Shown here piece after piece: positions 1 to 8,476 of a DNA stretch of 20,467 nucleotides (positions within the stretch are counted from its first letter, which is position 1; every line of letters starts with the position of its first letter). Made by a program: the position numbers and the translations under genes. Under the pieces are notes generated by a model. It made no database searches and was not told the origin of the DNA. It saw nothing but the letters and a program-made list of their open reading frames with translations. Source of the stretch: a virus; IMG/VR virus record IMGVR_UViG_3300020190_000437, positions 1 to 20,467 of that record. One strand, given 5' to 3'.

Positions 1-139
1 ATGATAAAAAATAAAAGGATCCAGTATCTACTTTTTCCCATGTTCCGTCTATAGTATTAGTAGAATCAGATCCAATATTAGGGATAATAGCAGTTGGAAC
101 TTGTTCTAAAATTGCACTGTATAAAGATATAAATGGCAT
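1..139 (-). CDS. Start of an unidentified gene, cut by the left edge
   Basis: An open frame starts with ATG at 139-137 and runs off the left edge without a stop (46 codons visible). The product begins MPFISLYSAILEQVPTAI and continues with a polar stretch containing DGTWEKVDTG. I do not recognise the family. It lies 16 bases after the stop of the preceding fibre gene and has the same direction and an A-rich leader (TTAAAAATAAAACATC), so it is probably one more gene of the fibre/structural run. No signal peptide or membrane segment is visible in the part present. Confidence 0.6.
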   Translation of the reverse strand, partial: MPFISLYSAILEQVPTAIIPNIGSDSTNTIDGTWEKVDTGSFYFLS

Positions 140-155
140 GATGTTTTATTTTTAA

Positions 156-1763
156 TTAAAGTGATACGTTGTAAGATACTTGAAGTTTAGCATTAGGAAC
201 GTTAACTGGGTTGAATAGATTATCATAAACGCTCAGTTCAAAAATAGGACAAAATTCAGCATTGTAATATGCATCAAGTAATCCTTGAACAGGATGAACA
301 AATGATCCTATGTAATTTCTTCCTAGCATTTTAAATCCACCTCCAGCAGCAGTATATGTTGGTAAAGATGGGATGTTAATTATTAAGGTTCCTGGGTCTC
401 CAATATTATCTGAAGTGTATGGGTTTTGAGAAGAAGAAACAAATGTTCCAGGAACAACAGAGGTTGTTTGAGGTGGGAATTGAATTGTAGAGTACATCCA
501 TGAATTTGTTGTTCCAGGATGGTTATTAATCCATGGAGTTACTACATTTGTATTAAAATTATTATATGTTAAAATAGGATTAAATGGAGTAACTGGTCCT
601 ATTGGGTTTGAATTTTCATAGTATTCAATAGTAGTTCCTAATGAAAGTCTTAAATATGCTGTAGAATTACTAGCAGTAATATTTGTTAAAACTTGAATAC
701 TATTAATAGATTTCCATACGTTTTGTCCAATAATGGTATCAGGATAAGTACGTCCAAAAATATAAGTTCCAAAAGCATTTGTAAAATTACCTACAGCATA
801 TTGAGTTGTGTTTAATCCATTGTATGCATTGGCACTACTCAAATTACTTCCACTTACTTTAATTGAATTATTTACAAAGGCAATATGATAAGAAGATGTA
901 CTATGATTAAAGTTAACAACTCCAGAAGTAATTGTTGTTGATGATGCGTTAACATTTGTTACAGACCATCCACCTGGGAGTGGGTTTTCGTAGCAATCAA
1001 ATGAATATGATTTTCCATCAGATGGAATAACTAAGTATCCATCAATTACTCCATTAATGTCTCCACCTATTACGCTTGGGAAAACAAGAACATTTATACC
1101 ACTTTTGTTAACAAGTGTAACTGTTTTACCTTGAGTAGGTGTTTGAGGTAATCTTAAACAATATGATTGAGAGGATGCTGTGGAAATTACATTAATTCCG
1201 TAATTTGAATATGTAGTAGTATTTGTTGAATTTGGATTAAATGAAGCAGTTCCAGTAGGTACTAAAGAAATTATAGGACGAACAACAGCACTTCCTGAGG
1301 TAGTAAGTCTAATATCTCCACTTGCTGTTACGTTTCCGTTTATTGTTACGTTTTGATTTAATGTATTAACATATGAAGCAGTTGCAGCATTTGTAGCATT
1401 TGCAACTGTTCCTACAACGTTTGAAGCAGCAACATATGAAGCAGTTTGAGCTGTTGTTACTGTAGTGTTTAATACATTTGTAGCAGCATTATAAGTTAAA
1501 CCTGAATCAATAAAGGGTGATTGGCAACCTACGGCTTGTTCGTTTACTAAAACAACTGAGGTTGTAGTGTCTCCAGGAACAATAGTTGAAATATTAATGT
1601 TACTAGCACATCCTGCTGTAGTAGCATATGATGCTGATAAGTTAGAAGATCCAGTTCCGCCTACTACAATATTACCTCCAGGTCCTTTAATTAATAATTC
1701 ACTATTTACTACTACAGAATTGCCTGAAGTAGGTTCAATATTATTTACCTTTAATGTACTCAT
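156..1763 (-). CDS. Fibre-like structural protein (MSTL paralogue 3)
   Basis: This 535-residue protein is rich in Ser, Thr, Asn, Gly and Val, with short beta-strand-like segments, as in phage tail fibres and appendages. It begins MSTLKVNNIEPTSGNSVVV, a start shared with the two large genes transcribed before it. Residues about 40-140 hold repeated ASYA/TASYV units also seen in those neighbours, suggesting a repeated shaft. The middle has a more compact stretch (LPQTPTQGKTVTLVNKSG, then PGGWSV). The C-terminal half does not resemble the paralogues and lacks their AWRSGS ending, so it may carry a different receptor-binding tip. No catalytic motif is seen. The start is fixed by the conserved MSTL and the A-rich leader. 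The virion role is inferred from composition and neighbours. Confidence 0.7.
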   Translation of the reverse strand: MSTLKVNNIEPTSGNSVVVNSELLIKGPGGNIVVGGTGSSNLSASYATTAGCASNINISTIVPGDTTTSVVLVNEQAVGCQSPFIDSGLTYNAATNVLNTTVTTAQTASYVAASNVVGTVANATNAATASYVNTLNQNVTINGNVTASGDIRLTTSGSAVVRPIISLVPTGTASFNPNSTNTTTYSNYGINVISTASSQSYCLRLPQTPTQGKTVTLVNKSGINVLVFPSVIGGDINGVIDGYLVIPSDGKSYSFDCYENPLPGGWSVTNVNASSTTITSGVVNFNHSTSSYHIAFVNNSIKVSGSNLSSANAYNGLNTTQYAVGNFTNAFGTYIFGRTYPDTIIGQNVWKSINSIQVLTNITASNSTAYLRLSLGTTIEYYENSNPIGPVTPFNPILTYNNFNTNVVTPWINNHPGTTNSWMYSTIQFPPQTTSVVPGTFVSSSQNPYTSDNIGDPGTLIINIPSLPTYTAAGGGFKMLGRNYIGSFVHPVQGLLDAYYNAEFCPIFELSVYDNLFNPVNVPNAKLQVSYNVSL

Positions 1764-1788
1764 TTTTTTATTTTTGTTTTTTTATATT

Positions 1789-3495
1789 TTATACAAATGA
1801 ACCTGATCTCCAAGCTCCGTTCATCCACATATAAAGGAAATATTGGCCTCCTACGGTTGCAGGGACAATTTCTCCATCAGTTCCTGTCCAAGAAGGAGCA
1901 GCTGATTGGGTTGTAGGTAATACAATTGAACCGGACATTCTAACTTTGAAAGCATCTGAACGAGCTAATTGTCCTGTACCATTACCAACAATCATTAATG
2001 AAGTATCATCTCCTTGGGTATTAAATTGGCCTTGGACATGTTGGTATGAGCCTGAGGCTATTGTGCCTAATCCTTCTGCATGAGAATAATCACCTACGGC
2101 TTGGGTACCTGAACCTTCAGCATGAGAGTAATCTCCTACGGCTTGAGTGATCCTACCTTCTGCATGAGAATATGATCCTAAAACACTGTTTTCTTGTCCT
2201 GAGGAAAAGGATCCAGATATAATAACTTTTCTAGAGGAAAAATCACCTCCAATTAATGGGTCACCATAATCATTATTAATGTAAAGTTTATTACTTTGAT
2301 TTACTTGAGAAGAAGGTCCTGCTTTAATTCCTAAATAAACATTTCCAGTAGAGTTTGCAGAAGCATTTCTTCCAGCTAAAAATCCAACAGCTACGTTATC
2401 ATTCCCAGCAGTTAAATGTTCAAAAGTATTATCACCTATTGCTACATTTTGAAAACCTGTAGTATTAGCATTCATAGCATTTGTTCCTACCCCTATATTG
2501 TTAGTTCCTGAGGTAACAGAACTTAAAGAATGATATCCTACTGCTGTGTTTTGGATACCTGTAGATGCATTTTTTAAAGAAGAATGTCCTACTGCAGTGT
2601 TATGTCCACCTGAAGTAAGATTTTCTAATGAATATGATCCTAGAGCAGTATTGTAACTGTTAAGTCCTGAAGGACCTCCAATATAAGATACTAAAGTGTT
2701 AGATCCTATAGCAGTGTTGCCCAATCTATCATCATTAGATGATGCTGAAAAAGATAAATCTCCTACAACTATATTACTTGATCCTGATTTAGGGCCTTGT
2801 CCTACTCTAACTGAATTAAAATATGCATCTCCGTCTGTAGCAATACCATTTGCAGTTGAAGATAAAGTTCCTTGAATAGTTCCACTTCCGTCTAAAAAGT
2901 TTATTGTACCATTTGATACATAAATATCTTTCCATGCGTTTGTAGGTGAACCTAAACTAAATGATGAAGTAGTAGAGGCACCATTTGTAGCTGGTATAAT
3001 TGATCCACTAATTAAAAGTGAACCTGAAAATGTAAGGTTATTTGTTGATGGGTTAAATGTTAAAGTAGTTTTACTATAAACACCTGAAAAATTATCAAAT
3101 ACTCCTGGCCATCCAAGCAAAATTGGGTAATTTCCAGGTGGAAGCCCTGAGGTAGTAGTATATACTGAGTCAGCTTCAGTTGCATTGTTTACATACCCAT
3201 CAACATTTGCACCAGCAACGTATGATGCAGATGTAGTGTTTGTAGGTATTAAAGTTGAAATATCAACATTGAATGTACTTCCATCCCCCTTTTCAAAAGT
3301 TAAATTAGGGTCAGAAAATGAAGCTGTAACTAGTAAAGAACTAGTGTTAACACTTCCACCACCGTTCAAAGCATAAGAAGCGGTTAAAGCATTTGTGATT
3401 GATCCACTAATATTTCCTGTTACGGTTAAACTACCAGATATAACAAGGTTATTTCCTGTAGTTGAGGATATTGTGTTTACATTTAATGTACTCAT
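1789..3495 (-). CDS. Fibre-like protein with YadA-head-type and SHAEG repeats (MSTL paralogue 2)
   Basis: This is a 568-residue fibre-like protein. Its start, MSTLNVNTISSTTGNNLVI, matches the neighbouring paralogues. Residues 1-180 are GSL/TASY-type beta repeats. Residues about 259-375 contain seven NTAxG-like units, mostly 17 residues apart, as in trimeric YadA-type adhesin heads. Residues about 440-495 hold three YSHAEG units plus a degenerate YQHVQG unit, 14 residues apart, as in many phage fibres. The last 35 residues (GEIV…YFLYMW…AWRSGS) match the end of the next upstream paralogue at 3576-5099. The protein most likely forms a trimeric beta-rich fibre. A variant late-promoter motif lies 10 bases before the start. 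Its exact place on the virion cannot be told from sequence. Confidence 0.8.
   Translation of the reverse strand: MSTLNVNTISSTTGNNLVISGSLTVTGNISGSITNALTASYALNGGGSVNTSSLLVTASFSDPNLTFEKGDGSTFNVDISTLIPTNTTSASYVAGANVDGYVNNATEADSVYTTTSGLPPGNYPILLGWPGVFDNFSGVYSKTTLTFNPSTNNLTFSGSLLISGSIIPATNGASTTSSFSLGSPTNAWKDIYVSNGTINFLDGSGTIQGTLSSTANGIATDGDAYFNSVRVGQGPKSGSSNIVVGDLSFSASSNDDRLGNTAIGSNTLVSYIGGPSGLNSYNTALGSYSLENLTSGGHNTAVGHSSLKNASTGIQNTAVGYHSLSSVTSGTNNIGVGTNAMNANTTGFQNVAIGDNTFEHLTAGNDNVAVGFLAGRNASANSTGNVYLGIKAGPSSQVNQSNKLYINNDYGDPLIGGDFSSRKVIISGSFSSGQENSVLGSYSHAEGRITQAVGDYSHAEGSGTQAVGDYSHAEGLGTIASGSYQHVQGQFNTQGDDTSLMIVGNGTGQLARSDAFKVRMSGSIVLPTTQSAAPSWTGTDGEIVPATVGGQYFLYMWMNGAWRSGSFV
2011..2178 (-). repeat. 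Coding tandem repeat, SHAEG units, 42-bp period
   Basis: Three YSHAEG-containing units and one degenerate unit (YQHVQG) sit 14 residues apart (42 bases), residues about 440-495 of the fibre gene. DNA similarity between units is visible as repeated GCATGAGA and CCTACGGCTTG on the plus strand. SHAEG repeats are common in trimeric phage fibres. Confidence 0.85.
2371..2721 (-). repeat. Coding repeat, NTAVG units of YadA-head type, 51-bp period
   Basis: Seven units of the form N-[TVI]-[AG]-[VIL]-G start at residues 260, 282, 299, 316, 333, 350 and 367. All are 17 residues apart except the first step, which is 22. The pattern resembles the left-handed beta-roll repeats of YadA-like trimeric adhesin heads. 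It points to a trimeric beta-roll in the fibre. Confidence 0.8.
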
Positions 3496-3505
3496 TTTTT
3501 TATTT

Positions 3506-3517
3506 TGTTTATAAATA
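3506..3517 (-). promoter_or_regulatory. Variant T4-type late promoter (TATTTATAAACA)
   Basis: On the minus strand the sequence reads TATTTATAAACA, two mismatches from the palindrome found upstream of four other genes. It lies 10 bases before the ATG of the fibre gene at 1789-3495, inside an 80-base AT-rich gap. Assignment as a late promoter is by similarity to the T4 core TATAAATA and by position. Confidence 0.45.
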
Positions 3518-3575
3518 TGAAAAAAAAAATAAAAAACATTTAAACGGTGCCTTAAATTTTAAATTGTATTATGTT

Positions 3576-5099
3576 TTATGCTAAAGAACCTGATCTCCAG
3601 GCATTATTTAAGTATACATAAAAGAAATAGTTGTCGGAATTTACTACAAATACTATTTCACCTTTTTTACCAGTATATTCTGGGGGACCATCTAATACTC
3701 TAGGCAAAGCGAGTCCTCCAGATACTTCAAGAGATCCTGAAATTTTTCCATCTCCTTTAATGTCTACTGAACCTGTAACTTCTGTAGGTCCTGTTACTGT
3801 AACTGAACCAGATGTAGAAGTTGAACCTGTAATTGTAACTGATCCAGTAAATGTTGTATCTCCGTATAATACGTTTCCATCACAACAAAAAGTTGCGGTT
3901 TGGGTTGGAGTTAATGAACCTGAGCCCATTAAAACATCAGCTCCAAATGATTGTAGATTTGGAGTTTGGTTTCCAATATGAATTACGGGCATTGGATTAA
4001 ATGCTGTAAGTGTTGAAGTTGAATACTCGATAATAGTAAGAGTTTGAGTCCAAGTTGAACCTATATGAGTTACAGTTTGAGTAGTTCCTGTTGCTGTATT
4101 AAATAATTGAAGTGTTCCTCCATTTGCAGCTGCAGATGCTGAAATAGGGGTTCTAACATCTCCATAAGAAGGATCTAACCAAGCATAATTAAGGTATGCA
4201 CTAGCAGAAGATTTTGAAAATCTAACTGATCCTTCATATCCATACCATGCTGTTGCTTCGTCTCCAGGACAATACATTTCAATACATCCTGTTACAATTA
4301 ATCCATCATGTAAATTTGTAGGACCATATACATCTAATCCACCGGAAATTGTTACATCACTGTATAATGTAATTTCATCACAGCAAAAAGAAGCAACTGG
4401 GGTTATAGATCCTGTCCCAATTGGGTAAATTGGTATAGCTCCTGAAATAGGGAACGGAAAACCAATTTGAACTATTGTTCCTGTAGCAATATCTGGACCA
4501 GAAGCTGAAATATATGTAACTACACCATCAAAATTGGTTCCTGCATATCCATAGGGGGCATATATTCCAGTAGCAGAATCGTAAATATAACATACGTTGT
4601 TTGAAGCAACAGCTGCTGCAGCAATTCCTACTGTTAAATTTCCATATGTATTAAAGTTAATAGAAACATATTCAAATCCGTTTGGAGCAGGAGTTGTTCT
4701 ACCATCTACGGCCCAAAAAATAGGATTATCTTCATCATTATAACAATTAATATCTAAACACCCACTAATAGTTATATTACCAGTAAAATCAGTATCACCT
4801 AATACTTCAAATGATCCAGTTACTGTTGTAGGTCCTTCAAAATCCACAGAACCTGAGTTTGTAAATGACCCAGTGCATTCAAAAGATCCTGATTTAAGGA
4901 TTAAGTTACCATTATTAATAATTAAGTCACCATCTTTATTAGCAATTGATCCAGTTACATTTAACGATCCACTAAAATCATTAGTAGCACCCCCAAGATC
5001 TATTTCTTTTCCGGTAGCAGATATGATTTTAGTGTCAGCATTGATAATGACTGTAGTTCCTGAGGTAGGTTCGAGGTTATTTACACTTAATGTACTCAT
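3576..5099 (-). CDS. Fibre-like protein with a duplicated cysteine module (MSTL paralogue 1)
   Basis: This is a 507-residue structural-type protein starting MSTLSVNNLEPTSGTTVII. Residues about 43-110 are short beta repeats (SGSLNVTGS, TVTGSFEV). Two modules of about 140-150 residues follow, at residues 109-247 and 267-414. Each opens with G-C-[LI]-[DE]-x-x-C and closes with [SG]-[SL]-TP…[SAT]-x-FCCD-x-x-x-LY-x-D. A second run of short VTGS repeats (about 415-460) leads to a C-terminal segment with GEIV, YFFYVY and AWRSGS, shared with the next gene. No enzyme motif is visible. The gene is 9 bases downstream of the 116-residue fibre-type gene and has an A-rich leader without a Shine-Dalgarno sequence. 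It is likely a virion fibre or appendage, and possibly trimeric. Confidence 0.75.
   Translation of the reverse strand: MSTLSVNNLEPTSGTTVIINADTKIISATGKEIDLGGATNDFSGSLNVTGSIANKDGDLIINNGNLILKSGSFECTGSFTNSGSVDFEGPTTVTGSFEVLGDTDFTGNITISGCLDINCYNDEDNPIFWAVDGRTTPAPNGFEYVSINFNTYGNLTVGIAAAAVASNNVCYIYDSATGIYAPYGYAGTNFDGVVTYISASGPDIATGTIVQIGFPFPISGAIPIYPIGTGSITPVASFCCDEITLYSDVTISGGLDVYGPTNLHDGLIVTGCIEMYCPGDEATAWYGYEGSVRFSKSSASAYLNYAWLDPSYGDVRTPISASAAANGGTLQLFNTATGTTQTVTHIGSTWTQTLTIIEYSTSTLTAFNPMPVIHIGNQTPNLQSFGADVLMGSGSLTPTQTATFCCDGNVLYGDTTFTGSVTITGSTSTSGSVTVTGPTEVTGSVDIKGDGKISGSLEVSGGLALPRVLDGPPEYTGKKGEIVFVVNSDNYFFYVYLNNAWRSGSLA
3858..4775 (-). repeat. Diverged internal duplication with CxxxxC…CC signature
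   Basis: Copy A is encoded at 4359-4775 (residues 109-247) and copy B at 3858-4301 (residues 267-414). Shared features in order are SGCLDINC versus TGCIEMYC, an aromatic W-containing segment, GTGSITP versus GSGSLTP, and SFCCDEITLYSD versus TFCCDGNVLYGD. The interior has diverged strongly, so this is an old protein-level duplication. Confidence 0.7.
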
Positions 5100-5108
5100 T
5101 TTTTTATA

Positions 5109-5459
5109 TTATAGTATTACTAATCTAGAACCAGTGCTTACAATAATTGAACCTGAATTATAAACAGGTCCTACTAATAATGCATTGTATCCTGGAGGAA
5201 TAAATAAGGAGATAGAATTTGTTGGGAAATTAGCAATATATCCTTCATCAACTACTAAAGATCCAGTAAGTTGAACATCTTGTTGTAAAGGACTTAAATA
5301 AGATGCTGTAACATCTCCTGAAATACTTCCTGTAATTCCACCGGTTACTATAAGTGAACCTGTTATTGCATGTGAACCTGTAAAGTATTCAAAGTTACCA
5401 TCTAATTCAGCGATAGTAAGTGGAGAACCTTTTACTTGTCTTAAAGTTAAATTTGCCAT
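5109..5459 (-). CDS. Small fibre/appendage-type structural protein
   Basis: This 116-residue protein begins MANLTLRQVKGSPLTIAELD. The GSPLT-x-x-E-[LV]-D-x-NF pattern near the N-terminus is common at the start of phage fibre and tail structural proteins. The rest is short beta repeats (TGSLIVTGG, TGSISGDVTASY, LTGSLVVDEG) like those of the three larger genes that follow. An exact copy of the palindromic late-promoter motif lies 7 bases before the ATG, and the next gene follows after 9 bases. I infer a fibre base or connector role from composition and context; no specific family is recognised. Confidence 0.65.
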   Translation of the reverse strand: MANLTLRQVKGSPLTIAELDGNFEYFTGSHAITGSLIVTGGITGSISGDVTASYLSPLQQDVQLTGSLVVDEGYIANFPTNSISLFIPPGYNALLVGPVYNSGSIIVSTGSRLVIL

Positions 5460-5466
5460 TTTCTTT

Positions 5467-5478
5467 TATTTATAAATA
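5467..5478 (-). promoter_or_regulatory. T4-type late promoter, exact palindrome
   Basis: The exact TATTTATAAATA lies between the stop codon of the 162-residue gene (immediately adjacent) and the ATG at 5459, with 7 bases between motif and ATG. It contains the T4 late core TATAAATA. If used as in T4, the transcript would start only about 2 bases before the ATG. Confidence 0.6.
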
Positions 5479-5967
5479 TTAAGTGGATGCTACAAAATAT
5501 TCTAATTGTGTATTTCCTCCGATTGCTTTTGCTTTTATAGAGCTTAAATATACAAAATCGCTATAATAAGCTTCATCAACATACCCATCTACAACATAAT
5601 CATTAATTGATGGGGTGTTTATCTCAGTATCCCCTAACATTATAGATTTTCCAGGAGCTAAATCAAATAATGCACTTTCGGTATTATCGTTTGCAACTAA
5701 ATATACTGAAGTGTTATATTGGGTTGATATGTTTGTAATTCTAATATATTGTACTTGAGATTTTACAAATGCTCCACCTGTTTGTTCTTCTTCACTATTA
5801 CAAAAGCGGATAATTTCAATACCTGAACCACTAAAAGTAGTAGCAATAGTATCTACACGGCGAACTATTTGGTTAATTCCTGAAATGTTTTTAAACACAT
5901 AAGTTTTTTCAGTAGTATTGTTTGGAAGAGTAATTTCCTCAGTAATGGTTACATACAAATTGGCCAT
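5479..5967 (-). CDS. Conserved-looking small virion-type protein, function unknown
   Basis: This 162-residue protein starts MANLYVTITEEITLPN and is predicted to be mainly beta strand, with no signal peptide or membrane span. A segment around residues 65-115 (VQYIRITNIS, then VYLVANDNTESALFDLAPGKSIML) looks like the jelly-roll or Ig-like strands of small phage decoration or structural proteins, but I cannot assign a family. It sits between phoH and the fibre genes, with its own exact late-promoter palindrome 8 bases upstream of the ATG, which points to late expression. The virion role is inferred from context only. Confidence 0.6.
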   Translation of the reverse strand: MANLYVTITEEITLPNNTTEKTYVFKNISGINQIVRRVDTIATTFSGSGIEIIRFCNSEEEQTGGAFVKSQVQYIRITNISTQYNTSVYLVANDNTESALFDLAPGKSIMLGDTEINTPSINDYVVDGYVDEAYYSDFVYLSSIKAKAIGGNTQLEYFVAST

Positions 5968-5975
5968 TTATATTT

Positions 5976-5987
5976 TATTTATAAATA
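5976..5987 (-). promoter_or_regulatory. T4-type late promoter, exact palindrome
   Basis: The exact TATTTATAAATA lies 8 bases before the ATG at 5967 and 3 bases after the phoH stop. The core TATAAATA is that of T4 late promoters. Confidence 0.6.
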
Positions 5988-5990
5988 TGG

Positions 5991-6689
5991 CTAGCCTCTG
6001 AAAGATTTGTATACTTCTAAAATATCGTCTACTATTGGATGTCTATGGTTTTTTTCTAAGGTAATTACATTAAATCCAGGTACTTCTTTCATATGTTTGC
6101 ATATAACATCAAACCCAGATGTTTTTTTATCTCGTAAGTCAATTTGTGCACCATCACCACAAAAAATCATTTTACTACCTGAACAAATACGAGTTAAAAG
6201 TAATTCTGTTTGATTGTCTGTTAGGTTTTGTGCTTCATCTACTACAACTAAACAGTTTGTAAAGTTTCTACCTCGCATAAATGAAACTGGTACAATTTCT
6301 ATTTCACCTTCCGCTATACATTTTTCAATTTTTTCTTTGCTATATAAACGGTGCATATTTTCATATACAGGAGCAGTAAATGGGGCTAATTTTTCATTGA
6401 CATCACCTGGAAGAAATCCAATATCTTGTCCTGCTACTACAGTTGGTCGAGTGATAATAATTTTTTCAATTTCTTTATTAAATAGCATGTTAAGAGCAAC
6501 GTTTGCTGCTAATAAAGATTTACCTGATCCTGCTTTGCCACGTAAAATAGTTACTACATCTGTTAAAATTTTAGCTTTAGCTAATTTTTGTTCTTCGTTT
6601 AATTGAATGTTAAATTTGATTGGACCTTTTGGTTTTCTTTTTTCTTTAAAAACCTCTTGTGCTTGCTGTGTTCTATTAAAATCACTCAT
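5991..6689 (-). CDS. phoH: PhoH-like P-loop ATPase
   Basis: This 232-residue protein is of the PhoH family and has nearly the whole length of the ATPase core. Walker A is GKAGSGKS (residues 51-58) and Walker B is VVVDEAQN (148-155). The PhoH-typical ITRPTV segment (79-84) and the HRHP near the C-terminus are present. PhoH-like genes are frequent in T4-type phages. Their role is not settled; an RNA-related or nucleotide-stress ATPase has been proposed. It lies just after the capsid-gene terminator, so it needs its own promoter; the variant motif at 6701-6712 fits. The upstream leader has no Shine-Dalgarno sequence. Confidence 0.93.
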   Translation of the reverse strand: MSDFNRTQQAQEVFKEKRKPKGPIKFNIQLNEEQKLAKAKILTDVVTILRGKAGSGKSLLAANVALNMLFNKEIEKIIITRPTVVAGQDIGFLPGDVNEKLAPFTAPVYENMHRLYSKEKIEKCIAEGEIEIVPVSFMRGRNFTNCLVVVDEAQNLTDNQTELLLTRICSGSKMIFCGDGAQIDLRDKKTSGFDVICKHMKEVPGFNVITLEKNHRHPIVDDILEVYKSFRG

Positions 6690-6700
6690 ATAACTATATT

Positions 6701-6712
6701 TGTTAATAAATA
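6701..6712 (-). promoter_or_regulatory. Variant late promoter for phoH (TATTTATTAACA)
   Basis: The minus strand reads TATTTATTAACA, three mismatches from the palindrome, 11 bases before the phoH ATG. It falls between the terminator after the capsid gene and phoH, exactly where a promoter is required. Confidence 0.4.
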
Positions 6713-6721
6713 TTGTAGGGA

Positions 6722-6753
6722 AAATAAAAAAAGCCCGGCTTTCGCCAGGCTTT
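6722..6753 (-). terminator. Intrinsic terminator after the major capsid gene
   Basis: The minus-strand RNA folds as AAAGCC-U-GGC-GAAA-GCC-G-GGCUUU: ten pairs including one U-G wobble, closed by a C(GAAA)G tetraloop and followed by a run of seven U. The wobble is allowed only in the minus-strand transcript (C-A on the other strand), which confirms the direction. It lies 25 bases downstream of the capsid stop codon. Confidence 0.92.
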
Positions 6754-6778
6754 CTTAGACTTTTTATTTACTTAAATC

Positions 6779-8476
6779 TTAAACAAGGTTTAAGTTAGAA
6801 ATAAAGATACGACCAAAAAATTCAGGACGAATCATTTTCTTAGCGTAACGAGTCAATAGACCTTTACGTGGAGTAAATGTGTCTGGATCGTACACTAATG
6901 GAGTCATAATTAGAGGTACATATGGAGCAAATACCGCACCAGTTTCAAGGAATTGAGATCCTCTATAACCCATCAACATTAGACCTTCGGTCATGTAAGG
7001 GTTTTTGTAAACTGTATAACGGTTATTCATTTGACCTGCTTTTTGGATACCAAATGCATAGCTTGCTTTTGTTACATCACCATCAGAAGATGAAGCAAAT
7101 CCTGGGATTGATTCAAGGATAGTTGCTACACTTGGAGAAGTTACGATAAAGTTTGCACCACCACGTAAAGTCTTTTGGTGAATTTTATTAGAAACTTTTT
7201 GCATTTTAGTTCCTAGTGTTTGGAACCACTGACCTTGGGTATTAAAGAATCCAAGATCAATATATCCTGTTTTATTAAAATTTAATGCTTGGTTGTTCTC
7301 TACGTTCCAGTATTCATCCCATGCAGAAGCATCTTGGATCAACATATCGATTACTTCAAGGTCAATTTCCAATGCAATATATTCGCTCATGATTGAAGTT
7401 AATTCAGCTTCAGCATCCAAAGATTGGTATGCATTCAAATCTTGAGCAAATTCTGGTGTCCATTGTGCTTTTAACTTACGAGTTTTAGCAACAATAGCCT
7501 CAGATTTCATTTGGATATTGATTTGAGGAATAGCTAATTGATCAGCAGCTGTAGAATCAGCATTAGGATAACCACCAGCTAGTGGAGTTGCTGTGTTTGA
7601 TTTATCTTCAAAATCACCACGGTTGTTATCAACTGGTTGGATATTGTAGAATAATTGGTTAGTACCTGCTTGTGGAATATTTAAAGCACCTACCGCACCA
7701 TCAAAGATAAATGATGCTGTATTATTAGTTACAGTAGTAAACTGTGGCAATAATAAAGCATTAGTAGCAGCAGTTAATGTTGAGCCTGAAGCTATAACAA
7801 ATGCACGAACTCCTTTAGAGTCATAATTGGAAACAGTTGTTAACGGAACATCAACACGAGTGTATGATTGTGAAGTTGTTAAAAATTCAGCACCATACTG
7901 TAGGTTACTCCAAGAAGCTGTAGCAACAGTTACGTTAGTGATTGATGCAGAGAATTGGTTGATTGAATAAGCAAATCTACCAGCACCATATAAACCTTGG
8001 CTAGCATCGTTAGCCGCTCCAGGGTTGGTATTACCATACATAGATGAAGTAGCGCCATAAGTGTTACCACCAGGGCCAAAATTTCCGATAGGAGCAACTT
8101 TTCCATTAGCATCGCCATATTGGAAATCTAGGAAGAATACAAGACCAGAAGGCAAATTCATTGGTTGTACAGAAACGAATTCTTTAGATGATAAAGAACC
8201 GAATACTTTACGTACCAATGGAAGAGCTACTCCAGCCCATTGCTCACCTTGTCCTACAACGAAGTTAGCACCACCTACGTTTGTAGAAGATTGCTCAACA
8301 ACAAGTTGTTTTGCTTGGTTTTCGAGGATTAAAGCCATGTTGTTTTTCTCAACTTCACTATTCAATCCTTCTAATAATCCCGTTTTGCCCCATTTAGCGG
8401 CCATACGAGCAGCATCGTTCTGCATGTTTTTCCATCCAGAAGCCGAGCTTTCTAATAAAGAATTAATACTTGACAT
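6779..8476 (-). CDS. 23: Major capsid protein precursor (gp23-like)
   Basis: This 565-residue protein is of the T4 gp23 type. The N-terminal region carries LLEG and ILENQAK (residues 34-56), like the LLEG…FENQEK pro-region of T4 gp23. After it come LVRK and VQPMN-x-PSG-x-VF (about residues 87-115), matching the strongly conserved VQPMN-x-PTG-x-VF of gp23. The chain ends with a typical RPEFFGRIFISNL segment. The prohead protease should remove the N-terminus; E61 in LVVE-QSSTNVGGA aligns roughly with the known T4 site after E65. The gene follows the scaffold gene after 28 bases with a very A-rich leader (ACAAAAACAAACAAA), a strong start in Bacteroidota, and is followed by a strong terminator. 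It forms the hexamers of the head shell. Confidence 0.95.
   Translation of the reverse strand: MSSINSLLESSASGWKNMQNDAARMAAKWGKTGLLEGLNSEVEKNNMALILENQAKQLVVEQSSTNVGGANFVVGQGEQWAGVALPLVRKVFGSLSSKEFVSVQPMNLPSGLVFFLDFQYGDANGKVAPIGNFGPGGNTYGATSSMYGNTNPGAANDASQGLYGAGRFAYSINQFSASITNVTVATASWSNLQYGAEFLTTSQSYTRVDVPLTTVSNYDSKGVRAFVIASGSTLTAATNALLLPQFTTVTNNTASFIFDGAVGALNIPQAGTNQLFYNIQPVDNNRGDFEDKSNTATPLAGGYPNADSTAADQLAIPQINIQMKSEAIVAKTRKLKAQWTPEFAQDLNAYQSLDAEAELTSIMSEYIALEIDLEVIDMLIQDASAWDEYWNVENNQALNFNKTGYIDLGFFNTQGQWFQTLGTKMQKVSNKIHQKTLRGGANFIVTSPSVATILESIPGFASSSDGDVTKASYAFGIQKAGQMNNRYTVYKNPYMTEGLMLMGYRGSQFLETGAVFAPYVPLIMTPLVYDPDTFTPRKGLLTRYAKKMIRPEFFGRIFISNLNLV

Noticed and set aside
2011-2178. Regularly spaced repeat that could suggest a CRISPR array
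   Set aside because: The 42-base period is in frame and encodes SHAEG fibre repeats, with no conserved long repeat and no unique spacers.
3518-3575. Terminator in the 80-base gap between two fibre genes
   Set aside because: The region is AT-rich with a long T-run in the minus-strand transcript, but no GC-containing stem precedes it.
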